From contig MU271150.1 in the NCBI GenBank assembly GCA_021432605.1, positions 124,001-188,000 on the forward strand: a stretch of 64,000 bases of DNA, given 5' to 3'. Within the stretch, counting starts at the first letter, position 1, and every line of letters begins with the position of its first letter. The stretch is from Coniochaeta sp. PMI_546. Its lineage: Eukaryota > Ascomycota > Sordariomycetes > Coniochaetales > Coniochaetaceae. The position numbers and the translations under genes are program-made. Of this stretch, positions 19,939 through 31,107 are shown one piece after another. Below the pieces are notes generated by a model, which did not search any database, had not been told where the DNA came from, and saw only the letters and a list, made by a program, of their open reading frames with translations.

Positions 19939-21807
19939 CTAGCGGTCGAAATCCTCATTGACCAAGATTGCCGGCGGCGTCTGTTGGCCAATAATCCACC
20001 TCTGAACCAACCAAAAAGCTCTCAAGTACGAGATTCCCAGGGGAAATTGCTCAAACCCTATTGAAAGACCAGCCACAGCCATCTTCCGCCGGATGAATCT
20101 TCCCCGTCTGTCGCTTGCGGCACTAGGGCAGAGCACGAGCATGATCCAGAGGAATATACCAGGAGTCTTCTTCCATCGGGTCAGACTGACCATACGCATG
20201 GTGGTGTAAAGCTCGTCTAGGTGAAGCACCGAAGGCTCTGGGAGTTGGGAGATGAGCGTCAGGTCGGCGACCGAACGACAGTGCACCAGGGCAGCCAGCC
20301 GAATGGTGTCCTGTACGAGGTCATCATCTCGCGCGGCTGGGCTGGTGGACCTCTGCGGCAGTGCCTCGAGCTTGTTCAGGATCCAGGAGGCGGTGCTTTT
20401 GATCTTCAGAGTCGTGTTCTTCTCGCTTGGAGGGTCTGTGATGGACGTCACGAGGAACCGAACATCATCCAGGATCTTGGCAGCAGCTTCAGTCAACCCA
20501 AGGTCTACCATGCTGTTCTCGAAGGTAGTTTTAGCCGGTATCAATGGGCTGTCGAACCCTTTAGTCCACGAGGTCGGAATAGGAATCCTATCTGCCAAAT
20601 ACGGCCCATCGTCTTGCCAGCAGACGTCAGTCTCGAAGCCACAAGATATCTCGTAGTCGGTTCTAGCAAGTGTTAGCTTGCGGAAAGATAACAGACACTG
20701 TGACGGTTTGATCCATGACTGGACAGGAGGGAGGACCTACAGGACAATTATTGCGAGAATCACTGGATCCTGAAACGCCTTCAAACCTCCAGCCAGGCGT
20801 ATCATTTCCCTAATGCCTCGAATATGAGCTCTCATGCTCTCGTCAGAGCCCCAGAACCACTCCATAACGACGAGATTGACGACGACCTTGATGGCCTCTG
20901 ACATGACCTCGGAGAACTGGCGTTTCCAGTTCCTCGTCATATCGAGGTATTGGTTCACACACGACAGCGCTCGAGCCTTCATGGCGAGGGTCTCCGGGTT
21001 CTGGTCCAGTTCGAGCCCTTGATCCAACGACTGGGTAACAGAGGCCATGAGCAAGCCGACGTTGGGAAAGACGGGTGACTGGAGTTGCCATGGCAAGACA
21101 TTGGCGAGGAATACGTGTGGCTGGCTTTCACCGTCGATGGACACAAGGTTGGGCACGACGAATCGAAGATCTAGCCCCCTGATGTCAGCACCGACTGCTC
21201 TCATCAGAGCACAAGGCGAAGAATCATTGATCACTAACAGAAGTGTAGCAGCTCCACATTCCGCGAGTTGTGGCGGAGAGGCAAGCTACCAACACTGTTG
21301 ACCTCCGTCAAAATCCCGCCAAATGGCCGGAGAGTGGATGAATCTCCGCTCCCGTCCAGTATCAGATTGGTTCCTGATCTGGCTAAGCTGGACTTTCGAT
21401 GTTCGTAGGTGTTGTCCTGGTACTGGAACGTGCCAGTGTCGACCCTTAGCCACTCAGCATTGGCGATTGGTGGAAACTCGTCGCCATCACGAGCTACCGC
21501 TTCACGGATTACACCTGAAAAGCTAGGCCCAGAGCTGGGAAGCGTGACGATTCGCTCTCCAATCTCGTCACTGCCCACCAGATTTATATTGCATTCCACC
21601 GGTGGGAAGCGCTTCATACAATTGGTACACGGCGAGCCGTCGTTCTTGAAAATGCACTGCGCTTTTTATCAACCAGTGATTCAGGGGCCCGGGTGTGCCT
21701 ATAAGGCAACTCACCCGCTGCTTTCGTCTCTGGCATTCTGTGCAAGCTCTCTGTTTCCGCGCTCGCCTGGTATTGGAAGAAATCTGCTCCTGAGGTCTGG
21801 GATGCAT
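19939..21807 (-). CDS. Zn2Cys6 transcription factor (regulator 3)
   Basis: Four exons (21715-21807, 21296-21656, 20741-21233, 19939-20662) give 556 residues with all phases consistent. The zinc cluster is C22, C25, C32, C41, C44, C53 (CX2CX6CX8CX2CX8C), after RRARKQR. Intron 1 (58 nt) splits the cluster before C32, the same position as in regulator 1. The body contains FLANVLPWQLQSPVFPN and VVMEWFWGSDESMRAHIRGIR, a pattern of fungal regulators related to the Fungal_trans_2-type group. Exon 2 to 3 is the weakest junction: donor GTGTTG is poor, and a GTAGCT donor a few bases away gives nearly the same protein. It lies downstream of the AA12-like dehydrogenase on the same strand and may control it, which is unproven. 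Confidence 0.78.
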
Positions 21808-22352
21808 GATGCGTCCCTACCCTGAGTTCACCACCTCAAGTCCGGGTCTTCCCAGTGCATATTTACGACAATAGTCGGATTATGAGAAGAAGGTGAAGTT
21901 TTTTTAGCGGAGGCACGGCGCCTGATTTCATTGTCGTAGGGCTGGACTTGGCGTCAGCTCTTCAGCTTGACGGCCCTGTGTGGCTGTAAGGTTTCGGATT
22001 TAGCACCAATCGTCACCAGCTCCAACGCCACCTGCGTCGTTGTCGTTGAGCGGCCAATAAAGCACACATAAAGTAAGCTATCTAGCCTTGGCTCCCTAAT
22101 AGCCTCCAACTATCTCGTTACGACCGTTCTGGGCAACGATAAGGTTTGCCTATGACTCCGGAGCGGCCGAACGAAGCCAACTATCATCATTTGAGACCAT
22201 CGCGACGACACAATCCAACATTGACACCAGTCACGACGACAACTTTTCAAATATGACGTCAATCTATTCTCACCATCGCATGTTAGACGTCTAGTATGCT
22301 TCAAATGTCCCAGGCTAAGATTTCGCTACACACAATTCTGTCCAGATCTAGT
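21808..22352. other. Intergenic region
   Basis: 545 bp between regulator 3 and the dehydrogenase. Nothing recognised. Confidence 0.5.
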
Positions 22353-23842
22353 CTATTTCTTCGCCAGCACCCAAATTTCACCCTCAGAGTTGTTATCGCT
22401 GGACACAAACAACTTCGAGTACGACGGATCCCACGCCAAAGCCGCCAACCTAAAGCACGAGCTGATCGTCAGACTTTGGCTCTGGCAACTTCCCACATTA
22501 TTCGCCCACATGATATCGTTCCAACCCTTCTGGGAGTCCTGTGAAGCCACCGGATCGTAGAGGCCACTTGCGAGCTTGGTGAATGGTACCTCGATGACCT
22601 TGTACCCAATGGCCGGGTTGCGGTCCCATGACCCGTGCATGGTAATGTACATGTTCTTGCCATCCTTGTCGAATATGTTGGTGATGGGCGCGCTGTGGGC
22701 CGGGAATGAAAGGCGTGGTGGCGTGGACTTGCCCGCGCAGTTTGCGTCTGTGAAAGTGTTGTTGGGCGTCACTACGAACTGGTCGCCGGTCTTGAGCGAT
22801 TGCATGGCTCCCCAAGTCGTGAAGCATGTCGGGTAGCCAAACCAGGTTCCGGCTGGGTTGAGAGGGTCGCCGACTACGGGGTATTTTGTCAGTAACTGAT
22901 TCCACTGGTCTGGCTCGTGCAAGTCCGGGATACTTACGGTAATTCAGCTCCTCTGCCGGGTTGTCAATGTGGATATCGGCCGCCTGGCCGTTCACCGTCC
23001 GTCTGAAGTCCTAACAGGGAACGTTAGTACTTCATATCTCATGCCGGAAGAACGATGGTATGATCAACTTACATCTCCGCTATTCTCGGCACCCCAGACA
23101 TTACCGGCCGGGTCGAAAGCAAGGGCAACCTCGTTCCGCAGACCATATCCGAGTACAGCACCGCCCGTATTATAGTCATACCCTCCGCTTGGCACCTTGC
23201 TCAAATCAAAGACCTTCACAATAGCCCGTCCTGCAGACGGGCTACCCGCAGCATAGTCCCAGTTTCCGTTGCTTCCCGCCTGGAGGATGATATAGTTGGG
23301 AGCTTGCGGCACCACAAGAATCGTCCTTGTCGAGTGGATGCCGGTGCTGATACTCTTAACCACCGTTTGCTGATTCGTAGCCTTCATGGTAGTCGGGTCA
23401 TAGCTCCAGCTCCAAGCTGTCGTCTCCGAGCTGGCGTAAAGCGTCTTTCCATCCGGGGTTAGGGTAAGCCCGTGGTTGAGACGGGTATTGCTGATGATGA
23501 CCGTCGAGCTGGCGATGCAGCCGTTGGCATCGAAGGTGTGCACCGACACGCCCTTGGTGGCTTGCAGCACCAACATGTTGCCCGCTGTGTCGAATATGAT
23601 GGTGCGGGGCTGCTTCAGCGCTGAACCGCCGAGAATCTTGGTCGCCTTCCATGTGCTGTCGAGGCTAAACTGGTACTTGCTGGCGGTGATGCTGGCACAG
23701 CTAGATGGGAAGGGATATGTCTTTGCTGTCTGAGCCAGAGCTGTCATCACCCATGTTAGCTACATGCGCCTACGAAAGCAGCACTTTACATACCAGGGCC
23801 TAGGAGAACCACCGCGACGGCGGTTATCGATTGCCACAGCAT
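22353..23842 (-). CDS. Secreted PQQ-dependent sugar dehydrogenase-like protein (AA12 / sorbosone dehydrogenase type)
   Basis: Four exons (23794-23842, 23073-23740, 22938-23010, 22353-22873) give 436 residues. The first exon supplies a clear signal peptide (MLWQSITAVAVVLLGPALA) cleaved near Q20. The mature protein is a predicted six-bladed beta propeller with repeated blade-like pieces: QPRTIIFDTAGNMLVL, NHGLTLTPDGKTLYASS, GLRNEVALAFDPAGNVWGAEN, and a terminal ALAWDPSYSKLFVSSDNNSEGEIW. Related fungal pyranose dehydrogenases (CAZy AA12) use pyrroloquinoline quinone to oxidise sugars and can feed electrons to lytic polysaccharide monooxygenases. No CBM1 or cytochrome domain is attached. Cofactor use is inferred from the family. 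Confidence 0.82.
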
Positions 23843-23968
23843 ATTTACAAAATCTCGAGGCACCAGAGAGCTTCGATTCAGAAGGAAAAATTGTTATAGA
23901 AAGATGAGACCACAGGCGACATTCGAGCTACGCGGCTGTTTGGGTGCAGTAGTGGTACAGACACTATG

Positions 23969-23975
23969 CTATATA
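23969..23975 (-). promoter_or_regulatory. TATA-like box of the AA12-like gene
   Basis: TATATAG on the minus strand about 127 bp upstream of the ATG at 23842. Confidence 0.35.
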
Positions 23976-24823
23976 AGCGTCATGAGGCTCTGGTCTCCCA
24001 GGAACCAGGTGATCTTGACGCAGGCGATATCAATTTGAAGTGTTCTTTATCGGCACGACGGAGAAATGTCTAAATGATGCTCAGCCGGGTAACGCCAGCC
24101 CGTATCATTGAGCCACCACTAATTGAACATCCCCTGGGACGGCTACATCAACCTTCAGAGCCAATGCCCGGCTTCAATGGAATCAAAATTTGGAGTAACA
24201 ATATAATGGGAGCCTCTTGAATGACGGCACCCGCTGTATATGCGCTGGATATATTAACCGGACCAAGCTCGCAGAGAAGCCATGTGGTAGAGAACATATG
24301 ATAGGGGTATTCCGCCTAATTGTCACAATATATACACCTCCTTCCGCCACCCAAATTGATGTATTTCTCCGCACTCCGCACTGTGATGGGCCATCATATT
24401 GCGATATGAGCATTTAGAGGAGCTGGCGTGACTGCGACTCTCTGCTGTGGATCATGAGACAGTTCGCCGATACCAAACATATTCCAGGCAAGTCACATCA
24501 TCGAATGCTACACTTGGTATCACATCCATTGCGGGAGTTGTGATGTGGATGAAAATTCTAGGAAACTTATGGCAAAACCGCGGAGACAATAGGGTCTGTC
24601 TAGTGTCCAGTGCCCAGTTTTCAAGGACTAAAATATTGCCATCATGTACGCTGGCTTGTGCGGTCCTTGACACAGGAATGACAACTTGAAAATAATTCTT
24701 ATGGAAAGAAGGGCAAAGTAGGAACCCTATCAGATGAAAGAACGCGATCTATCTTCTCCGACTGTCTACTGCTGGAGCAAGACGCATAAACAGCACAAAA
24801 AGAATTTTTTTTTTATTTCTTTT

Positions 24824-24829
24824 TTTATT
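24824..24829 (-). terminator. Polyadenylation-signal-like AATAAA
   Basis: On the minus strand AATAAA, followed by an A-rich run, lies about 118 nt after the stop of the small secreted protein. This suits its 3' end processing. Confidence 0.35.
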
Positions 24830-24946
24830 AAAAACAAAAGACTCCCCCGAGGCGACCCTGTTGATACTCTTGTCCACTACCACTATTGATGAACCTATAC
24901 CAAAGGCATATCTCGTGATCTCTGCATGTCGCAGCAATGCAGCCCT

Positions 24947-25369
24947 CTAGCAGTAGAGCTGGTAATGCGTGACCCCAAGGGCAACCAGATCAAGGCACTG
25001 ATACGCGCCCGGATTCCACATGGCGATATTCTTGTCGTCGCCGCAGTTATTCTTGTAAAGCCCGACTATCACATCGATATGTCAGCCGCAGTTCTTCATC
25101 CTCACTCAGTCGCAGTGGCTATTCTTACGCTTGCAACCCGGATCCATGTACCAAATTTCCAGTGACTTTGAGGTGGACGAGGGCTCATAACACTTCTTGT
25201 CATAGAGAGCCCAGCTGTTCTGGTTCTGCGAGCACCCGCGGTCCGACCACTCGGAGATGCTGAAGACCTTTGCCACTGCACGCTCTGTGCCGTTGACATG
25301 GGGTGGGAGGATGGCGGCACTGGCAGCGGTGGCGGCGGCGGCCAGAATGAAGAATTGTTTGACGTGCAT
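24947..25369 (-). CDS. Small secreted cysteine-rich protein (effector candidate)
   Basis: Two exons (25129-25369 and 24947-25065) joined across a 63-nt GTAAGA..GATAG intron give 119 residues. Without the splice the frame closes early at 87 residues. The signal peptide is MHVKQFFILAAAATAASAA. The mature part has exactly six cysteines (C46, C60, C79, C88, C104, C119), the last being the final residue. Three of them are in exon 2 sequence (NNCGDDKN, AYQCLDL, QLYC), which supports the splice because an even count allows three disulfides. No known family motif was recognised. Size, signal and cysteine pattern fit fungal effectors or killer-type proteins, but function is unknown. Confidence 0.75.
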
Positions 25370-26241
25370 CTTGAACTGAGTCAGGTGTTGTGTTCTAGTG
25401 TCGGATGGAGGTGGTCTGATGAACTGCTGTCATTGATGGGTAGATATGAGCTCAATTGTAGAGCATTTCTTCATCATTATATCTTGATCTGTGAGCTAGC
25501 ACGAAGCATCCTCAGACTCTGTTGCCTAATGATGTCCGTCGAGTATCAGCTGAGCTCATCACAATATTATTCTTGTCAGCGAAAGTCTTGCATCGGCCCA
25601 AGCCTCTGGTGTATCGAAAATCTCACCACTCAATGTGCTTGTGTATCATGGTAGTACGATTGAATACTCAGCTCGGGAACAGTTTGAATGGAGCCTGGTC
25701 GTGTCCCACTAGGCTTCACGTTGTTCAAGTTCACTTTCTGATGTCATCTCGGCACGTACTACACGATTCTGGGTTCCAATGACATTCAGTGGCTATCAAA
25801 CGATATTCAACTGTCAGTCTGAGACTCGGGCTTTTCTATCATCTGATTATCTCTGGTCTATGTCAGCGAATACGAGTCGAGTCACCAAAGGCCACGGGGC
25901 CGACGGCGACAGTGAGCAAGGTCACACGATGGAAAGAACTGACGAGGTTACCCTGAACCCTGTTGCTCGAGAGAACTCACGAACATCAATACTTTCAGCA
26001 GGTGTATTGTATGCTCCTTCTCTATTCAGGACATCCTTAGGGGACAGGGACATAGCTGTTCCGATGAGCCGAACTTCTCATATTCCTAGTCCATGTCTCG
26101 CGAGAGACTCGACTCGCCAAGTGAAGCTGAATCTAATGGAAACTTTCTTAGGCCTTGACTATTAAAGATAATTCAACGAATGAGAACCGAAATCAGGGCC
26201 GGTTCCAAAGCCAGTACAGAAGTCATGTTTACCCAACCTCC
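25370..26241. other. Intergenic region
   Basis: 872 bp between the small secreted protein and the 3' end of the Ca2+-ATPase gene. A 128-codon plus-strand ORF at 25779-26165 has no motif and is not accepted. Confidence 0.5.
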
Positions 26242-29200
26242 TCAGACAGCAGTGGTTTTCGACTCCGGCTTTGAACCACGTACTCTCTTCTTCTTTTCCT
26301 TGATGTGCGTCTTCTTATCACTCATGTACTCCCTGAAGCCGCGATGGATATGCTTCCTCGCCCGCTCGCCGCGGATAGTGGTCAGCACCCGCAACGGCTT
26401 GCCGAATTCCACAGGTCCAACCTTGGTATCCTCGCTAACCTTGCCCTCCTCCACGTCCTCTGGAGCCTTTGGTGGTGTATAGACCTCGACCTTTGGTTCC
26501 CAAATCCGGCGGATGAATGGTGGTAGACAAGCACTGACCCAGCTGTCTGGGAGAAGACGAATACAGGCACCAAACGGAATGGAAATAGCTCCAAGTCCAA
26601 TGGACAATCCCCACTCCTTGCCATCGAGACGAGTAATCCGGAAGGCCTGTCCGCCGACAAAGATAATGAGTACTTGCCCTCCTATCATGATGAGATTGAT
26701 GATGATGAAAAACGTATTGTGAGTGATGCCCTCGAAAATGTTGAGTTTGTTGTCAAGCCGACGGTTATTTAGCTCGTTGAAGATCTGCAGCCAAACAAAG
26801 GTGTTAAAGACGAGGGTCTGGAGGCGCATTGCTCCGTTCTCGACGCCCTCATATCCGAGAAGTTTCATGCCCGCGAAGTTCAAGACGAAAGTGATGACTA
26901 GCTGGCATATCGCCTGTCCGACAATCATCTTTGTCATGCGGAGTGTTATAAGAGGTGCTGATTTCCTGTCCGGTTTGCGGTCTAAGATTGACGGTGTCGG
27001 TGGGTCAGTGGCGAGAGCCAGAGCCGCGAAGGTGTCCATGATCAGGTTGACCCAGAGGAGCTGGACAGCGTTGAGAACGGATTGCTCTTCGTTACTGGCC
27101 ACGGCCGACACGAAGGTCAGAACAACAGCGGTGATGTTGACAGTGAGTTGAAACTACAATTATCATTAGCCAACGGAAGAACGCGAAATGGTTGCAGAGT
27201 TCATACCTGCAAGAACTTCTTTACGGCATCGTTTACTGCTCGTCCCCAGCTGATACCCTTGACAATCGAAGCAAAGTTGTCGTCCATAAGAATGATAGCA
27301 GCGGCCTCCTTTGCGACTTCGGTTCCAGCGATACCCATAGCGAAACCAATGTCGGCCATCTTCAGAGCAGGTGCGTCGTTCGTTCCGTCACCAGTCACAG
27401 CGACGGTCTCGCCAAGTTCTTTCAGGGTCCTCACCAAAATTCTCTTGTCTTCAGGACTTGAGCGAGCTAGAACCTGTAGTTTGGGCACAAGCTCCCTCAG
27501 CTCTTCGTCGGACTTCCGGCGGAAGACGGGGCCTTCCATGGCGATACCACCCTCTTCGGGCTTGTAGATGGCGCATTCCTTGGCGATTGCTCGGCCTGTA
27601 AGAAGGTTATCACCCGTAACCATGCGGACGACGACACCAGCTCTCTGGCAGTCGAGAATGGCAGCCTTGACTGTGGGCCTCAGCGGGTCCTTGATTCCGA
27701 AGATCGCAACCAGAGTGAACCCTTGGTGGATTGAGTTGAAGTCAGCGGCGCTCAGATCGGCGTGTCCCTCAAATTCTGGAGGTGGCCAGGAGTCGAAATC
27801 CTTGTATGAAGACCCGATGGTCCGTAGAGTTTGACCGGCATAGGAAGTAATGGTCTGCAAAAACATCTGGCGATCTGCCTCGGTGAGATCGATAGTTGTG
27901 AGTTCCTCTGAGGCTGGATCGGCAATGACTTTGGTGCACTTTGAGAGCAAAATCTCGGAAGCTCCTTTGGCGTACGCTCTGAACTTCCCGTTGGGCAATT
28001 GGACAATTGTAGCCATGTACTTGTTGGCGGAATCGAAAGGGACGACACCGACGATGTTTGCGTTGGACCTCTCTTCATGAACGGGGGCGGATCCAAGGTG
28101 GTCTCTGCTGAATGTCAACAGAGCGACCTCGGTCTTTGAACCGATGAACGTCTTCTCGCCCTCGGCGTCACCTTCGAAAGCCGTCGAGTTTACTGCATTC
28201 GCTTGGATAATGAGCTTCTTCGTAGTGGAGGACATGCCGCCAACAAAGTCGGCAACTGACACGTTGGGGACCGTTTGCAGAGCCGTCTTCTCAGAAATGG
28301 CACCTTCCTCGCCGCTCTTCGCGTCGTCGTCGAGAGAAGGTTCTGTTCCACCGAAACTGATGCTCTTTCCAAGAGTGGTGGCAACGACAGTCATCTTGTT
28401 CTGCGTGAGAGTGCCAGTTTTATCAGAACAGACAGTTGTCGCGTTGCCCATGGTCTCGCAAGCCTTGAGAACTCGCACCAGGTTGTTGTCCTTCATCATT
28501 CTGGTAGTTGCGAATGCGAGGGCCAAAGTAACGGCAAGTGGTAGACCTTCAGGAACGGCTACAACAACCACGGTTACCGCAGTGATGAAGATCCGCAGGA
28601 AAGCTTGACCTTTCAACGCAGGTGTATCATTGTTGTGTGGCAATTGAGCACAGAACTTGATAAACAGAACGATGAAGAGAAGTAAGGCGGCTCCACCACC
28701 GACCTTGGCGATCCAATCGGCCAGAGAATTCAGCTTCTTTTGGAGAGGAGTGTCGTCCTGCTCGGTGTGTAAGGCCATCGTGATTCGGCCATAGCTCGAG
28801 TTGACGCCAACCGCGGTCACTAGGAAGGTGCCGGTACCCTCGTTGATCTTGCTGCCGGAGATGATAAACGGATCGAGTTTCTCCAGGTCCGGACGACGGC
28901 GGCCACCTTTTGCCGCCTCCTCCAGCGCTGCGAAGACCTCATCGGCAGGGACCTTCTTCAGCAGATCGGACTCGCCGGTTGCGGAGGACTCGTCGCACTT
29001 GACCGCATGTCCAGCAATGAAGATTCCATCGACGGGAACCACGTCGCCAGTGGAAAGATGCATGACGTCTCCGACCATTATGTCGAAGACCGATATCTCG
29101 ACAGACTTGCCCGAACGTATGACCTTGGCGGTGCGATCGTTATGCTTTTTGTTCAGCGTGTTGAACTGCCTCTCCATCTGCCAATCATTTATCGTGCCAA

Positions 29201-30021
29201 CCAAGACCACGATGACGATGGCCACCATAATAGCCACGCCTTCCACCCATTCAAGGCTCGGCTGGCCATCCTCATGCTTCACACCAAAGGTCTGATACAG
29301 TCCAAGGGCAAGCGATACCACCGCCGCAATCGTGAGGAGGATCAGGACCTTGTCGTTGTACGTAATCCACGCCAGCTCAAGCAGTGTCTTGCTCTTCTTC
29401 TCCGGGAGCCGGTTTTCGCCGAAGATTCTCCTTCGATCTGTAAAGGTACCGGAGGAGTCTTTCTCCGGTGCCTGTGGGGTAGTCGCAGCAACATTGTCAG
29501 CTTTCGGCACGGGCTCGACATCACCATTTGCGCCGTAGCGCGGGGTCCCCTTTGGCGCGACCTCTTCAAAGGAAACGGCACCCTCAACTGATGTCTCGTC
29601 TGCACTCAAGCCCGTGTCGCGATTCGTACGAAGTCCCTTCTCCAGGCCGGCGAGGCCGCCCAAGGCATAGAACGCGTTGAGACTCTTTGGGTTCAGAAGC
29701 TTGGACAGCTGACCAGGCGAATAAGCAAACTTGTTGTCTTTCACGACGAACATGTCCTCCGTGCCTGGGTCGGGAGTAAGCGCGTCGTTGACGTCTAGAT
29801 GAAAACCGCCCTTCCCATTGCCTGCTGGCGCGAGGTTCTCGTCATGCCCTGCTGCTACAGTAGCTGGCTTCTCGTCTTTCGTCTATCATCACGATGTCAG
29901 CAAAGGAACTCGTCGTCGAGCTGCCCTGCAGTACGACTGGACGTGCCATGGGGGAGTCTTGGCGGAGGATGAAGGCTACCTCTATTGTGTCTGCCGCTGT
30001 GGGCGGATCAGGGTCTGCCAT
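26242..30021 (-). CDS. pmc1: P-type Ca2+-ATPase, PMCA/PMC1 type
   Basis: Three exons (29980-30021, 27207-29882, 26242-27153) give 1209 residues. The first, tiny exon (MADPDPPTAADTIE) is joined across a 97-nt intron. The second junction FLQ/FQLTVN is a clean 53-nt intron inside a transmembrane region. Motifs in order: GDVVPVDG and CDESSATGES (actuator, with SATGES in place of the TGE loop), PEGLP (458-462, ion-binding helix 4), phosphorylation site CSDKTGTLT (D501), KGASE (nucleotide binding), TGDGTNDAPAL hinge, and NLIMDTFAALALATDPPT in helix 6. Enzymes of this P2B group pump Ca2+ into the vacuole or out of the cell. The C-terminal tail is short and basic, with no obvious calmodulin site. Confidence 0.93.
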
Positions 30022-31107
30022 GGTGTTCTTGTCTGCAGGCTTGGCCAACTTAATTATGCGGTGACTGAATGCTTGGTCTTAGAGGGCAAAGACGCTCGAC
30101 ACTGTCCACTAAAGCGCGGTGCGGTAACTGTCGTGATTTGGGTGCGACGAAGTTCAGTAAACACGGGGATTCACGTCTTGTTCGACCTGCATATATCAAA
30201 AAACGCCCAAGGTTTAATCATGTAATGAAAGTATGCGTCTGAAGGGGAGGAGAGCCGCGTTTCTGCCTTGCTTTCTGCCCGAAGCAAGAGAAGAGAGGCG
30301 GAGAAGTGTAAGAGAGATGGGCCAACGTCACGGTCTGGGCCTCCAAAACAAGAGAATGCTTGTCAGACGGACTATTTTTGCAATCCATCTTGGCGGTTTA
30401 CCAAGGAAATTACGTGGTGGGCAAGCAGGTGTTTTCGTGCCAAAGAACATGTTACCCCGGACAGCAAACTGGCGACCGCCAAGTCCAACAACGTGTCATG
30501 GCAAGAGGCCTCCGTTCGAATGGGCAATGCGGCCAAGAAAAGTCTAGATTGGACCTTTGTGCGAGTTGCGCTTGGCACTTCTTATTCTGTGGAACAAGAC
30601 AGTCAATCGCAACACAGCCAAGGCCGGTAAGGTTACTCTTTGACTTGGCAGGAGCCCGGCAGCCATCCAGAGTTTTCCCAACATGTCTGAGAAAAACAAA
30701 ATGGGCCAATCACGGGCTTTGGAGTTTCGAACGAAATATGCACTTGTGCGGTTTGCTGCATAGCTTATGTGGCTTGGCTACTTTTTCTTTCTTGGCCTCG
30801 CTGTTTCAAGGCAGATCATGTAGCTTAGCCAGGCACTGACTGACAGACAGCCAGATGGCAGGCGGGAATGACAACCCCTCGGCGCGGAAGTGCAAAACCT
30901 CCACCCCCCGTTCTTTCCCAATTAGAAGCTTGGATGATACCTGTGAAGCGTCATCGATTTGTTCCACGGTGGCCGACATGGGGAATATCGTTTTGGCTTG
31001 TGGAGGGTGACGCGTCCAGTCCAATGAAACATCTTCACCGCGGTGAGCAACCTACACATAGTCCCGGATTCACTCCATACACCTTTCCAAGATTGGCCGC
31101 ACTGTTA
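30022..31107. other. Ca2+-ATPase promoter region
   Basis: 1.09 kb with no supported gene. No clear Crz1/CDRE match was found by eye. Confidence 0.5.

Larger units (their letters stand above)
23843..24946. other. Intergenic: dehydrogenase promoter and effector 3' flank
   Basis: 1.1 kb, locally AT-rich, with a TATA-like element near 23970 and an A/T tract near 24805-24835. No coding feature. Confidence 0.5.

Noticed and set aside
25779-26165. 128-codon plus-strand ORF before the Ca2+-ATPase 3' end
   Set aside because: No signal peptide, motif or splice support; the composition looks random.
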